Below the pieces are notes generated by a model that saw only the letters and a program-made list of their open reading frames with translations, was not told where the DNA came from and made no database searches. A stretch of 64,000 nucleotides of DNA from Tardiphaga sp. vice304 (GTDB lineage: Bacteria; Pseudomonadota; Alphaproteobacteria; Rhizobiales; Xanthobacteraceae). Position numbers and translations under genes: made by a program. Location: positions 1,848,001 to 1,912,000 of the forward strand of contig NZ_CP041402.1 of assembly GCF_007018905.1 (NCBI RefSeq), written 5' to 3'. Positions 42,521 to 52,118 of this stretch are shown here, in pieces (position 1 is the stretch's first letter; each line of letters opens with the position of its first letter).

Positions 42521-45208
42521 ATGGACGATCTTCTGCGGGAATTTTTGACGGAAACCAACGAGAGCCTGGACACGGTCGACAATCAATTGGTCCGGTTCGA
42601 ACAGGATCCGAACAACGCTAAAATTTTAGATAATATTTTCCGCTTGGTACACACCATCAAGGGCACCTGCGGCTTTCTTGGCTTGCCGCGCCTGGAAGCG
42701 CTTGCGCACGCCGCTGAGACGCTGATGGGTAAATTCCGCGATGGCATGCCGGTCACCGGAGAGGCGGTGACGCTGATCCTGACCACCATCGACCGGATCA
42801 AGGAAATTCTTGGGCAGCTGGAGGCCACCGAGGCCGAACCGGAGGGCGTCGATCAGGACCTGATCGATGAGCTTCATCACATGGTTGAGAAGGGGATGGC
42901 ATCGATGAGCGCTGCGCCGCCGATCGTGCCGGACGTCGTTGAGGCACCGGCTTTGGTGGTGCCGATGCTGGAGCGCGAATTGCGTCCTGGCGAAGTATCG
43001 CTGGACGAGCTGGAGCGGGCGTTCCAGGAAACCGAGATCGAAGTGGCGCCGCCTGCGGCTGTCGCAGAACCCGCGCCGGTGGTCGCCGTGGTCGAGAAGG
43101 TCGCGCCGAAACCGGCAGCGAAGAAATCCGTCGTCGAGATCGAGACCCCGGAAGGCGACAAGGTCGCCAACCAGTCGATCCGCGTCAACGTCGACACGCT
43201 CGAACATCTGATGACGATGGTGTCCGAACTGGTGCTGACCCGCAACCAGTTGCTGGAAATCAGCCGCCGTCACGAGGATACCGAATTCAAGGTGCCGTTG
43301 CAGCGTCTGTCGACGGTGACCGCAGAGCTGCAGGACGGCGTCATGAAGACGCGCATGCAGCCGATAGGCAATGCATGGCAGAAGCTGCCGCGCATCGTCC
43401 GCGATCTCGGCGGCGAACTCGGCAAGCAGATCGAACTCGAAATGCACGGTGCCGACACCGAGCTCGATCGCCAGGTGCTCGATCTGATCAAGGATCCGCT
43501 CACTCACATGGTGCGCAACTCTGCCGATCATGGCCTTGAGACCGGCGCCGAGCGCGCCGCGGCCGGCAAGCCGGAGCAGGGCACGATCCGGCTGTCCGCC
43601 TATCATGAAGGCGGCCACATCATCATCTGCATCGCCGACAACGGCCGCGGTCTCAACACCGAACTTATCAAGGCCAAGGCGATCCAGAATGGCCTCGCCT
43701 CCGAAGCCGACATCGAGAAGATGTCGGAAGCCCAGATCCACAAGTTCATCTTCGCGCCCGGCTTCTCCACCGCGGCAGCTGTTACCAGCGTCTCCGGACG
43801 CGGCGTCGGCATGGACGTCGTGCGGACCAATATCGACCAGATCGGCGGCACCATCGACGTCAAGTCGGTGGCCGGCGAGGGCTCCAGCGTCACCATCAAG
43901 ATCCCGCTGACGCTGGCGATCGTCTCGGCGCTGATCGTCGAAGCCGGCGGAGACCGTTTTGCGATCCCGCAGCTTGCGGTCGTCGAACTGGTGCGCGCGC
44001 GCGCCAATTCCGAACATCGCATCGAGCGTATCAAGGACACCCCGGTGCTGCGGCTGCGCAACAAGTTGCTGCCGCTGATGCACCTCAAGAAGCTGCTGCA
44101 AATCGACGACGGCACCAACTCCGAACCGGAGAACGGCTTCATCGTCGTGACGCAGGTCGGCAACCAGACCTTCGGTATCGTCGTCGACGGCGTCTTCCAC
44201 ACCGAGGAAATCGTCGTCAAGCCGATGTCCACCAAGCTGCGCCATATCGGCATGTTCTCCGGCAACACCATTCTGGGTGACGGCGCGGTGATCATGATCA
44301 TCGATCCCAACGGAATTGCGCAGGAACTGGGTGCGGCCGGTTCGGCGGTTACCGAGATCTCCAACGAAAACATGTCCAAGCACGCCAATGCGTCCGAGCA
44401 GCTTACTTCGCTGCTGGTGTTCCGGGCCGGCTCCTCGCAGCCAAAATCGGTGCCGCTGGCACTGGTCACGCGGCTCGAGGAGATCGCCGCCGACAAGATC
44501 GAATCGTCGAACGGCCGTTATATGGTTCAGTACCGCGATCAGCTGATGCCCCTGGTGCAGATGGACGGCGTGTCGATCCATACCAGCGGAACGCAGCCGA
44601 TTCTGGTGTTCGCCGACGAGCAGCGCTCGATGGGCCTGGTGGTCGACGAGATCATCGACATCGTCGAGGAGCGTCTCAATATCGAAGTGGCGGGCGCACA
44701 GCCCGGCATTCTCGGCTCCGCCGTCATCAAGGGGCAGGCGACCGAAGTGATCGACGTCGGCCATTTCCTGCCGATGGCATTCGCCGACTGGTTCACGCGC
44801 AAGGAAATGAAGGAGTTCGCCACCACGCAGTCGATCCTGCTGGTCGACGACTCCGCATTCTTCCGCAACATGCTGGCGCCGGTGCTGAAGGCGGCAGGCT
44901 ACAAGGTTCGGGTTGCGATCAACGCGCAGGAAGGTCTGGTCGTGCTGCGCTCCGGGCAGGAGTTCGATGCCATCCTGACCGATATCGAAATGCCCGACAT
45001 GAACGGCTTCGAATTCGCCGAAGCCATTCGGGCGGACCAGAAGATGTCCCACACCCCGATCATCGCGCTGTCTTCGATGATTTCGCCCGCGGCGATCGAG
45101 CGCGGCCGGCAGGCCGGCCTGAACGATTATGTCGCGAAGTTCGATCGGCCTGGTCTGATCGCCTCGCTGAAAGAACAGACCAACCAAACCACCAGTCAGG
45201 CGGCGTAA
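42521..45208 (+). CDS. cheA: Hybrid chemotaxis histidine kinase CheA with C-terminal receiver
   Basis: 895 residues. Hpt domain with RLVHTIKGTCGFLGL (His44); Pro/Ala linker about 130-215; P3 dimerisation helix (LEHLMTMVSELVLTRNQLLE); HATPase with DPLTHMVRNSADHGLE (N box), CIADNGRGLN (G1), FAPGFSTAAAVTSVSGRGVGMDVV (F and G2) and GSSVTIKIPLT; CheW-like P5 (SALIVEAGGDRFAIPQLAVVELV). A second region with CheW character follows (TSLLVFRAGSSQPKSVPLAL, GTQPILVFADEQRSMGLVVD), then a receiver domain from about 768 with Asp821 in AILTDIEMPDMNG. The receiver may act as a phosphate sink or internal target. First gene of cheA-cheW-cheY-cheB-cheR. Confidence 0.96.
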   Translation: MDDLLREFLTETNESLDTVDNQLVRFEQDPNNAKILDNIFRLVHTIKGTCGFLGLPRLEALAHAAETLMGKFRDGMPVTGEAVTLILTTIDRIKEILGQLEATEAEPEGVDQDLIDELHHMVEKGMASMSAAPPIVPDVVEAPALVVPMLERELRPGEVSLDELERAFQETEIEVAPPAAVAEPAPVVAVVEKVAPKPAAKKSVVEIETPEGDKVANQSIRVNVDTLEHLMTMVSELVLTRNQLLEISRRHEDTEFKVPLQRLSTVTAELQDGVMKTRMQPIGNAWQKLPRIVRDLGGELGKQIELEMHGADTELDRQVLDLIKDPLTHMVRNSADHGLETGAERAAAGKPEQGTIRLSAYHEGGHIIICIADNGRGLNTELIKAKAIQNGLASEADIEKMSEAQIHKFIFAPGFSTAAAVTSVSGRGVGMDVVRTNIDQIGGTIDVKSVAGEGSSVTIKIPLTLAIVSALIVEAGGDRFAIPQLAVVELVRARANSEHRIERIKDTPVLRLRNKLLPLMHLKKLLQIDDGTNSEPENGFIVVTQVGNQTFGIVVDGVFHTEEIVVKPMSTKLRHIGMFSGNTILGDGAVIMIIDPNGIAQELGAAGSAVTEISNENMSKHANASEQLTSLLVFRAGSSQPKSVPLALVTRLEEIAADKIESSNGRYMVQYRDQLMPLVQMDGVSIHTSGTQPILVFADEQRSMGLVVDEIIDIVEERLNIEVAGAQPGILGSAVIKGQATEVIDVGHFLPMAFADWFTRKEMKEFATTQSILLVDDSAFFRNMLAPVLKAAGYKVRVAINAQEGLVVLRSGQEFDAILTDIEMPDMNGFEFAEAIRADQKMSHTPIIALSSMISPAAIERGRQAGLNDYVAKFDRPGLIASLKEQTNQTTSQAA

Positions 45209-45209
45209 G

Positions 45210-45686
45210 ATGACCATGACCAGCAAGACAACCACTTCCGGCGGCGCCATCACCGAATTCGTCACCACCATGATCGGTGGCCAGCTGTTCGGCATGCCGA
45301 TCTCGCGCGTGCAGGATGTGTTCATGCCGGAACGACTTACCCGCGTGCCGCTTTCTTCCAGCGACGTCGCCGGCGTGCTCAATCTGCGCGGACGTATCGT
45401 TACCGCCATCGACATGCGCTCGCGCCTCGGCCTGCCGAAGAACGACGATGGCAAGCCGCCGATGGCGGTGGGCGTCGATCTGCGCGGCGAATCCTACGGC
45501 CTGCTGATCGACTCGATCGGCGAAGTCCTCAAGCTTGCCGACGACAGCCGCGAGGTAAATCCGGTCAATCTCGACCCGCGGATGGCGAAGATGGCCGATG
45601 GCGTTCACCGGCTCGACGGCCAGTTGATGGTCGTGCTCGACGTTGACCGCATTCTCGAAATTTCGCCCGACAAGCTGGCTGCCTAA
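45210..45686 (+). CDS. cheW: Chemotaxis coupling protein CheW
   Basis: 158 residues starting 1 base after the cheA stop. CheW fold motifs: EFVTTMIGGQLFGMPISRVQ, PLSSSDVAGVLNLRGRIVTAIDMRSRLGL in two blocks, GVDLRGESYGLLIDSIGEVL and MVVLDVDRILEI. It links CheA to chemoreceptors at the cell pole. No receptor gene is present in this cluster, so receptors must be encoded elsewhere. Confidence 0.95.
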   Translation: MTMTSKTTTSGGAITEFVTTMIGGQLFGMPISRVQDVFMPERLTRVPLSSSDVAGVLNLRGRIVTAIDMRSRLGLPKNDDGKPPMAVGVDLRGESYGLLIDSIGEVLKLADDSREVNPVNLDPRMAKMADGVHRLDGQLMVVLDVDRILEISPDKLAA

Positions 45687-45740
45687 GGCCGGCGCGCGCG
45701 CAATCAAACGTCCTTCGGGACACAGAGGCAGAGGCCGAAA

Positions 45741-46106
<366 letters not shown>

Positions 46107-46113
46107 GCTTCGC

Positions 46114-46137
46114 AACCGGGCGTTCGCGCCCGTTTCT
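46114..46137 (+). terminator. Possible intra-operon terminator after cheY
   Basis: CGGGCG-TTCG-CGCCCG (6-bp stem, stable UUCG loop) preceded by AAC and followed by TTTCT. It lies between cheY and cheB and may lower expression of cheBR relative to cheAWY. Confidence 0.5.
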
Positions 46138-46184
46138 GATCGTCACGCAAGTTCATTTGTAGCGTTCGTTGCGTCTGGTGAGTG

Positions 46185-47348
46185 ATGAGTATTGCTGTGA
46201 TGAGTGCCCCTGTGTCGGATACGGCGCGGTATGAGCCGTTGCGTGTCATGGTCGTGGATGACTCGGTCGTCATTCGCGGCCTGATCTCGCGCTGGATCGA
46301 GGCCGAGCCGGACATGACCGTCGCTGCTTCGCTGCGAACCGGGCTCGACGCCGTCAACCAGGTCGAGCGCATCAATCCCGACGTCGCTGTGCTCGACATC
46401 GAGATGCCCGAACTCGACGGCATCGAGGCGTTGCCGCAACTGCTGGCCAAGAAGCGCAATCTGATCGTCATCATGGCCTCGACGCTGACCCGCCGCAACG
46501 CGGAGATCTCGTTCAAGGCGATGTCGCTGGGCGCGGCCGACTACATTCCGAAACCGGAGAGCACCCGCGAGAATGCGGCCGCCGACGTATTCAAGCACGA
46601 TCTGCTGCAGAAGATCCGCCATCTCGGCCACAAGGTACGGCGCCTGAAATCTGCTGCTGCGCCCTCGATCGTGCCGGCAGTGGCGAAGCCGGCGGCGCCG
46701 TTGACGGCGCTGGGGCCGGTGGCGGGGCAGGTCCAGCTCGCCAAGCGTCCGTTCAGCCAGATCATGCCGCGTGTGCTGCTGATCGGTTCCTCGACCGGCG
46801 GCCCGCAGGCGCTGATGACGCTGGTGGCCGAGATCGGCGCCGTCATCGACCGCGTTCCGGTGCTGATCACCCAGCATATGCCGCCGACCTTCACCACGAT
46901 TCTCGCCGAACACCTGACGCGCACCAGCAAGCGCCCTGCGCACGAAGGCGTGGACGGCGAACTCGTCAAGCCCGGACAGATTTATCTGGCGCCGGGTGGC
47001 AAGCACATGCGCGTGGTCAAGCACGGCACCAATATCACCATCGCGCTCGACGATGGCCCGGCGGTCAATTTCTGCAAACCCGCGGTCGATCCGCTGTTCA
47101 ACTCCGCGATCGATGCCTGGCAAGGCGCCATCCTGGCGGTGGTGCTGACCGGCATGGGCTCGGATGGCATGCGCGGCGGCAAGGACATCGTCGCCGCCGG
47201 CGGCGCCGTGATCGCGCAGGACGAAGCTACCAGTGTGGTGTGGGGCATGCCGGGGGCGGCTGCCAACGCCGGAATCTGCTCGGCAATTCTGCCGCTCAAC
47301 CAGATCGCTCCGAAACTGGTTCGGATATTTTCGGGGGACCGCTCATGA
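46185..47348 (+). CDS. cheB: Chemotaxis methylesterase/glutamine deamidase CheB
   Basis: 387 residues from ATG 46185 (GTG 46182 is adjacent). The receiver domain has [14 protein letters not shown] and Asp71 in [13 protein letters not shown]. After a Pro/Ala linker, the esterase domain carries the catalytic triad Ser203 in [15 protein letters not shown], His231 in [18 protein letters not shown] and Asp327 in [15 protein letters not shown]. It removes methyl groups from receptor glutamates when activated by CheA. The stop overlaps the cheR start (ATGA). Confidence 0.96.
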   Translation: MSIAVMSAPVSDTARYEPLRVMVVDDSVVIRGLISRWIEAEPDMTVAASLRTGLDAVNQVERINPDVAVLDIEMPELDGIEALPQLLAKKRNLIVIMASTLTRRNAEISFKAMSLGAADYIPKPESTRENAAADVFKHDLLQKIRHLGHKVRRLKSAAAPSIVPAVAKPAAPLTALGPVAGQVQLAKRPFSQIMPRVLLIGSSTGGPQALMTLVAEIGAVIDRVPVLITQHMPPTFTTILAEHLTRTSKRPAHEGVDGELVKPGQIYLAPGGKHMRVVKHGTNITIALDDGPAVNFCKPAVDPLFNSAIDAWQGAILAVVLTGMGSDGMRGGKDIVAAGGAVIAQDEATSVVWGMPGAAANAGICSAILPLNQIAPKLVRIFSGDRS

Positions 47349-48217
47349 CGCCGGCCAATTACGACTACCTGCGCAAATTCCTGAAGGAACGCTCGGGCCT
47401 CGATCTCTCCGTCGACAAGCAGTATCTGGTGGAAAGCCGCCTGATGCCGCTGGCCCGCAAGGCCGGCCTCACGACGCTCGACGAGCTGGTCCAGAAAATT
47501 CGCGGCGGCTCGACGACGCTCGGCGCCGACGTGGTCGAGGCGATGACCACTAACGAGACGTTCTTCTTTCGCGACAAGATTCCGTTCGACCATCTGCGCG
47601 AGGCGGTGATTCCCGAACTGATCCAGACGCGCGCGTCGCGCAAGAGCCTGCGGATCTGGTGCGCGGCGGCCTCGACCGGGCAGGAGCCCTATTCGATCGC
47701 GATGTGCGTGAAGGAAATGAGCGCGCAACTCGCCGGCTGGCGCATCGAGATCATCGGCACCGACATCTCGCCGCAGGTGCTGGAGAAATCGAAATCCGGT
47801 CTCTACACCCAGTTCGAGGTGCAGCGCGGGCTGCCGATCCAGCTTCTGGTGAAGTACTTCAAGCAGACCGGCGAAATGTGGCAGATCAGCCCGGAGATCC
47901 GGGCCATGGTCCAGTATCGGCCGCTCAATTTGCTGCAGGACTTTTCCCATATGGGCAAGTTCGACCTGATCTTCTGCCGCAACGTTCTGATCTATTTCGA
48001 TCAGGACATGAAGTCGCAGATTTTTGGCCGACTGGCCAAGGCGATGGAGCCGGGCGGTTTCCTCGCTCTCGGCGCCGCCGAAACCGTGGTCGGTCTGACC
48101 GACGCCTTCAAGCCGCAGGCCGACCGCCGCGGATTGTATCGTCCGACCGCCGTGCTTGCCGCGCCGTCGATCGTGCCGGGCATGGGTACGGGCATGAAGG
48201 TCGTCAGCGCGCGGTAG
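47345..48217 (+). CDS. cheR: Chemotaxis receptor methyltransferase CheR
   Basis: 290 residues from ATG 47345, overlapping the cheB stop by 4 bp. The N-terminal helical domain ([20 protein letters not shown]) is followed by the SAM-methyltransferase domain: [38 protein letters not shown] (SAM loop), [19 protein letters not shown] and [18 protein letters not shown]. It methylates receptor glutamates using S-adenosylmethionine. Last gene of the che operon; a palindromic repeat follows. Confidence 0.96.
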   Translation: MTPANYDYLRKFLKERSGLDLSVDKQYLVESRLMPLARKAGLTTLDELVQKIRGGSTTLGADVVEAMTTNETFFFRDKIPFDHLREAVIPELIQTRASRKSLRIWCAAASTGQEPYSIAMCVKEMSAQLAGWRIEIIGTDISPQVLEKSKSGLYTQFEVQRGLPIQLLVKYFKQTGEMWQISPEIRAMVQYRPLNLLQDFSHMGKFDLIFCRNVLIYFDQDMKSQIFGRLAKAMEPGGFLALGAAETVVGLTDAFKPQADRRGLYRPTAVLAAPSIVPGMGTGMKVVSAR

Positions 48218-48226
48218 ATTGCGCTT

Positions 48227-48384
48227 TCATTCCGGCATGCTGCAGACGGCGAAGCCGTACGATGCAGGTCCCAGCCAATCCAACTGGATTGGCTGGGACC
48301 CCCCGCGTGTTCCTCGTCACATATCGAGATTCCCCGCCACTCCAATCGGAGCGGCTGAGGTTCGCTCGCGCCCAGGAATGACAA
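48227..48384. repeat. Dispersed palindrome, family 2 relative, with a perfect 16-bp dyad
   Basis: The ends TCATTCCGG and CAGGAATGACA resemble the repeat at 29771. Inside, GGTCCCAGCCAATCCA and its exact complement are separated by only 2 bp (48267-48300). The region separates the convergent cheR and ctrA genes. Confidence 0.7.
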
Positions 48385-48400
48385 CAAGCGTTTCCCAAAC

Positions 48401-48425
48401 AAAAACCCCGCCGTTTCCGGCGGGG
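48401..48425 (-). terminator. Rho-independent terminator of ctrA
   Basis: On the minus strand CCCCGCCG and CGGCGGGG (8-bp stem, GAAA loop) are followed by TTTTTGTTT. It lies ~42 bases after the ctrA stop. Confidence 0.85.
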
Positions 48426-48466
48426 CTCAGTTTCGGGAGGTTATGACGAACGCGCAGCAAGCGAGA

Positions 48467-49168
48467 TCAGGCCGGGATGCGGATTTCTTCTTCGTGCGGC
48501 TCGCGCAGCACGTAGCCGCGGCCCCAGACGGTTTCGATGAAATTGCGGCCGTCCGACGCATTCGCCAGCTTCTTGCGCAGTTTGCAGATGAACACGTCGA
48601 TGATCTTCAGTTCGGGCTCGTCCATGCCGCCGTAGAGATGGTTGAGGAACATTTCCTTGGTAAGCGTGGTGCCCTTGCGGAGCGAGAGCAGCTCCAGCAT
48701 CTGGTATTCCTTGCCGGTCAGGTGCACGCGCTGGCCGCCGACTTCCACCGTCTTGGTATCCAGGTTGACGACGAGGTCGCCGGTCTGGATCACCGACTGG
48801 GCATGGCCCTTGGAGCGGCGCACGATCGCATGGATGCGGGCGACGAGTTCGTCCTTGTGAAACGGTTTGGTCATGTAGTCGTCGGCGCCGACGCCGAGGC
48901 CTTTGACCTTGTCCTCGATGCCGGCGAGGCCGGAAAGGATCAGAATCGGGGTCTTGATCTTCGACACCCGCAGCTGCTTGAGCACATCATAGCCGGACAT
49001 GTCCGGCAGATTGAGGTCGAGCAGGATAATGTCATAGTCATAGAGCTTGCCGAGATCGACACCCTCTTCGCCGAGATCCGTCGTATAGACGTTGAAGCTC
49101 TCGGATTTGAGCATCAGCTCAATCGACTGCGCGACCGCGCTATCATCTTCGATTAACAAAACGCGCAT
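48467..49168 (-). CDS. ctrA: Cell-cycle master response regulator CtrA
   Basis: 233 residues. The receiver domain is near-identical in pattern to Caulobacter Ctr[41 protein letters not shown] with Asp51, PILILSGL and [16 protein letters not shown]. The OmpR-type winged-helix domain includes [53 protein letters not shown] and [10 protein letters not shown]. The C-terminus ends in hydrophobic/Ala residues (IRIPA), as needed for ClpXP degradation of CtrA. It is activated by the CckA-ChpT relay and regulates division, methylation and flagellar genes. A clear terminator follows; the upstream region is rich in GANTC sites. Confidence 0.97.
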   Translation of the reverse strand: MRVLLIEDDSAVAQSIELMLKSESFNVYTTDLGEEGVDLGKLYDYDIILLDLNLPDMSGYDVLKQLRVSKIKTPILILSGLAGIEDKVKGLGVGADDYMTKPFHKDELVARIHAIVRRSKGHAQSVIQTGDLVVNLDTKTVEVGGQRVHLTGKEYQMLELLSLRKGTTLTKEMFLNHLYGGMDEPELKIIDVFICKLRKKLANASDGRNFIETVWGRGYVLREPHEEEIRIPA

Positions 49169-49244
49169 GCCAGTCCCCTTTAGTCGCCGCTCCGGGCGTC
49201 AGGTCGGCCGCACTTGCGGCACCAAAAAACGCCTTTGAACAACT

Positions 49245-49413
49245 GATTCGGATCCTGACGACATATGGTTAACAAAACCTGATTCCCCTGTGCAAGACCA
49301 AACCGTGCAATTTTTGTCGAATCGCCATAAGATATTGCTGTAAAGGCAGTTTTTGTTCCCGCAGCCGTTCAAGTTCCACATTAAGAGTCAGCGCTAACCG
49401 ACTCCATCGACTC
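49245..49413. promoter_or_regulatory. ctrA upstream region with six GANTC (CcrM) sites
   Basis: The 367-bp gap 49169-49535 holds the divergent ctrA and fliI promoters and no gene. GANTC occurs at 49245, 49281, 49319, 49385, 49400 and 49409, six times in 169 bp, where fewer than one is expected at this base composition. CcrM methylates GANTC, and in Caulobacter methylation state controls ctrA transcription. The segment is also distinctly AT-rich, and a TTAAC half-site lies at about 49269. Confidence 0.7.
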
Positions 49414-49481
49414 GCCCTTCGTTCTGAAAAGCGAATGCTCTCAGCTTCCTCAGACAATGACGTAATGATTAACGATGCGGG

Positions 49482-49496
49482 TAAACACGGAGTTAA
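49482..49496 (+). promoter_or_regulatory. Candidate CtrA box upstream of fliI
   Basis: TAAA-CACGGAG-TTAA fits TTAA-N7-TTAA with one mismatch and is centred ~47 bp before the fliI start. Other TTAA half-sites lie around 49470 and 49520. Confidence 0.4.
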
Positions 49497-49535
49497 GGGT
49501 CTGCCGGCAATGCCTGGAAACTTAAGGTTTTCGCA

Positions 49536-50861
49536 ATGAAAGCACTCGCGGAACAGATTGCCGATCTGGACGGCGTCAACATCTATGGACGGGTGGTTGG
49601 CGTCCGCGGGCTGATGGTGGAGATCGCAGGTCCCATCCATGCGATGTCGGTTGGCGCGCGAATCGTGATCGAGACCGGCACCAACCGCTTCATTCCGGCC
49701 GAGGTCATCGGCTTTTCCGGCACCAATGCGGTGGTGATGCCGTTTGCCGGGCTGGAAGGCGTGCGCCGCGGCTGCCGCGCGGTGATCGCCAATGCCGCCA
49801 GCCAGGTGCGGCCGTCGTCGGCGTGGCTCGGGCGCGTCATCAATGCGATGGCGGAGCCAATCGACGGCAAGGGGCCGCTGCTGCAGGGCCCGTCGCCGAT
49901 GCCGTATCGCAATTCGCCGCCACCGGCGCATTCGCGCAACCGGGTCGGCGCGCCGCTCGATCTTGGGGTGCGCTCGCTCAACACCTTCCTGACCTGCTGC
50001 CGCGGCCAGCGCATGGGCATCTTCGCCGGCTCCGGCGTCGGCAAGTCGGTGCTGCTGTCGATGCTGGCGCGCAATGCCGATGCCGACGTCTCGGTGATCG
50101 GTTTGATCGGCGAGCGCGGTCGCGAGGTGCAGGAATTTCTGCAGGAAGATCTCGGCGAGGAGGGGCTGGCGCGCGCCGTGGTGGTGGTGGCGACGTCCGA
50201 CGAACCGGCCTTGATGCGCCGCCAGGCCGCCTATCTCACCATGTCGGTGTCTGAATACTTTCGCGATGAGGGCAAGGACGTCATGTGCATGATGGACTCG
50301 GTCACCCGCTTTGCGATGGCGCAGCGCGAGATCGGCCTGTCGGTCGGCGAGCCGCCGACCGCCAAAGGCTATACGCCGACGGTGTTCACCGAACTGCCGA
50401 AACTGCTGGAGCGGGCAGGGCCCGGCACCAATCAGGGCTCGATCACAGGTATCTTCACCGTGCTGGTCGATGGCGATGACCACAACGAGCCGGTGGCCGA
50501 CGCCGTGCGCGGCATTCTCGACGGCCACATCGTGATGCAACGCGCGATCGCCGAACGCGGTCGCTACCCCGCGATCAACATCCTCAAATCGGTGTCGCGG
50601 ACGATGCCGAAATCCTGCGATCCCGCGTTCCTGCCGACGATTACGCGCGCCCGCCAGATCATGGCGACCTATTCCGACATGGAGGAACTGATCCGGCTCG
50701 GCGCCTACCGGGCCGGCTCCAGCCCGGAGGTCGACGAGGCGATCCGGCTGCACGAGCCGCTCGAGACCTTCCTGCGCCAGCGCAAGGAGGAGGTCTCGCT
50801 GCTGGGCGATGGATACAGGCAACTCGAACAAATCATTGGCAGTTTGGAAACGGAACGCTAA
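49536..50861 (+). CDS. fliI: Flagellar export ATPase FliI
   Basis: 441 residues. F1-beta-like ATPase: Walker A AGSGVGK at 164-170, [20 protein letters not shown] with catalytic Glu, [20 protein letters not shown] (Walker B), [40 protein letters not shown] and [20 protein letters not shown]. The N-terminal domain [17 protein letters not shown] is as in FliI and YscN. It energises the type III flagellar export apparatus together with FliJ, encoded 109 bp downstream. Divergent from ctrA. Confidence 0.96.
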   Translation: MKALAEQIADLDGVNIYGRVVGVRGLMVEIAGPIHAMSVGARIVIETGTNRFIPAEVIGFSGTNAVVMPFAGLEGVRRGCRAVIANAASQVRPSSAWLGRVINAMAEPIDGKGPLLQGPSPMPYRNSPPPAHSRNRVGAPLDLGVRSLNTFLTCCRGQRMGIFAGSGVGKSVLLSMLARNADADVSVIGLIGERGREVQEFLQEDLGEEGLARAVVVVATSDEPALMRRQAAYLTMSVSEYFRDEGKDVMCMMDSVTRFAMAQREIGLSVGEPPTAKGYTPTVFTELPKLLERAGPGTNQGSITGIFTVLVDGDDHNEPVADAVRGILDGHIVMQRAIAERGRYPAINILKSVSRTMPKSCDPAFLPTITRARQIMATYSDMEELIRLGAYRAGSSPEVDEAIRLHEPLETFLRQRKEEVSLLGDGYRQLEQIIGSLETER

Positions 50862-50970
50862 CTTTGTCCGGTCATCATCTGACCCAGAGTAGAGTTTGTA
50901 CCGGCGCCTTCCTTACGGGAGACCGGTGGCGTCCCGCGTATGATTTGGGACTTCTGGGGAGTACGAGTCG

Positions 50971-51390
50971 ATGAAGTCACGTGACACGCTGATCCGACTG
51001 AAGAAGTTTCAGGTCGACGAGAAGCGGCGCCGGGTCAATCAGATCGAGAGCATGATCGCCGATTTCCAGCGCATGTCGGTCGATCTGGAGCGCGAGATCC
51101 AGACCGAGCAGGACCGCGCCGGCATCCAGGATCCCTCGCACTTCGCCTATCCGACCTACGCCAAGGCCGCGATCCAGCGCCGCGAGAACCTGACGCGCTC
51201 CGCCGACGAACTGCGCATCCAGCTCGAGGATGCCAAAAGCCTGCTCACCGAAGCGTTCGAGGAATTGAAGAAGGTCGAATTGCTCGACGAGCGCGACCAG
51301 GCCCGCGAACGCGCCGAGGAAAGCGCCCGCGAGCAGGCCGACCTCGACAGCATCGGCCTGATGCGGGCCCGCATCGGCGCCGTTGCCTGA
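50971..51390 (+). CDS. fliJ: Flagellar export protein FliJ
   Basis: 139 residues, almost entirely helical coiled coil: RDTLIRLKKFQVDEKRRRVN, QIESMIADFQRMSVDLEREI, QRRENLTRSADELRIQLEDA and AFEELKKVELLDERDQARER. Low sequence complexity is normal for FliJ; the assignment rests on the coiled-coil pattern, length, the N-terminal RLKKFQVDEKRR motif and position after fliI. FliJ inserts in the FliI hexamer like the F1 gamma stalk. A strong terminator follows. Confidence 0.9.
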   Translation: MKSRDTLIRLKKFQVDEKRRRVNQIESMIADFQRMSVDLEREIQTEQDRAGIQDPSHFAYPTYAKAAIQRRENLTRSADELRIQLEDAKSLLTEAFEELKKVELLDERDQARERAEESAREQADLDSIGLMRARIGAVA

Positions 51391-51416
51391 GCGGCGAAGC
51401 CATTCATGCAATATCG

Positions 51417-51445
51417 AGCCCGGACCGCGAGGTCCGGGCTTTTTG
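51417..51445 (+). terminator. Rho-independent terminator of fliI-fliJ
   Basis: AGCCCGGACC-GCGA-GGTCCGGGCT, a perfect 10-bp stem with a tetraloop, then TTTTG. It lies 26 bases after the fliJ stop. Confidence 0.92.
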
Positions 51446-51569
51446 TTGCGCGCTGTCCACAGTCCATGCCGTGCCATGGCCCGGTACCGTGAAAGTATGA
51501 TACGACAGCTCCGACCGCGTCCGGACTCAGGCAAATAGCGGTGGGATATCTTGAGGTTGGGGACACTGA

Positions 51570-52118
51570 ATGCTGACGCCGGCTGAGCTCGTCTGGCTGA
51601 TCGCTGCGGTTGCAAAGGGCGACGAGGTTGCGTTCGAGCGCCTCTACGCGGCCACGCGCGCGAAACTCTTTGGCGTGGTTCTCCGTATCTTGCGCAGACA
51701 GGATCTTGCGGAAGAAGTTATCCAGGAGGCCTATGTCAAGATCTGGAACAGTGCCGGGCAATTCAATCCCGGGCTGGCTTCGCCAATTACGTGGATGGTA
51801 TCGATTGCCCGAAACCGGGCGATCGATGTGGTCCGCAAGAAGGGCGAAGTATCGATCGAGGAAGAGCCGGCCGCGATGGAAGTCGCCGCCGATACGCCCG
51901 ATCCGCTTGCGCGTCGGGAAATGACCGAGGAGTTGAAACGCCTGTTGGAGTGTGTGGGACGGCTTGAGCCGGACCGCCAGAAACTGGTGCTGCTTGCTTA
52001 CTACAATGGATGGAGCCGCGATCAGCTCGCGGTGAAGTTCTCCGCGCCGGTGAACACGGTGAAGACATGGCTGCGCCGCAGCATGTTGGATATCCGGGAG
52101 TGTCTGGGATTGGTATGA
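51570..52118 (+). CDS. ECF-family RNA polymerase sigma factor
   Basis: 182 residues. Region 2: VAFERLYAATRAKLFGVVLR, QDLAEEVIQEAYVKIWNSAG, FNPGLASPITWMVSIARNRA and IDVVRKKG. Region 4: LLECVGRLEPDRQKLVLLAYYN and GWSRDQLAVKFSAPVNTVKT with the HTH, then WLRRSMLDIRECL. The stop overlaps the start of the RskA-type anti-sigma gene by ATGA, so the two form a cognate module. It resembles the SigK-type group whose partners carry an RskA domain. Stimulus and targets unknown. Confidence 0.93.
   Translation: MLTPAELVWLIAAVAKGDEVAFERLYAATRAKLFGVVLRILRRQDLAEEVIQEAYVKIWNSAGQFNPGLASPITWMVSIARNRAIDVVRKKGEVSIEEEPAAMEVAADTPDPLARREMTEELKRLLECVGRLEPDRQKLVLLAYYNGWSRDQLAVKFSAPVNTVKTWLRRSMLDIRECLGLV

Noticed and set aside
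42626..45454. A 942-codon open frame on the minus strand opposite cheA
   Set aside because: It is a GC-rich shadow of cheA: His/Asp/Arg-rich with no domain, while the plus-strand CheA has every expected motif.
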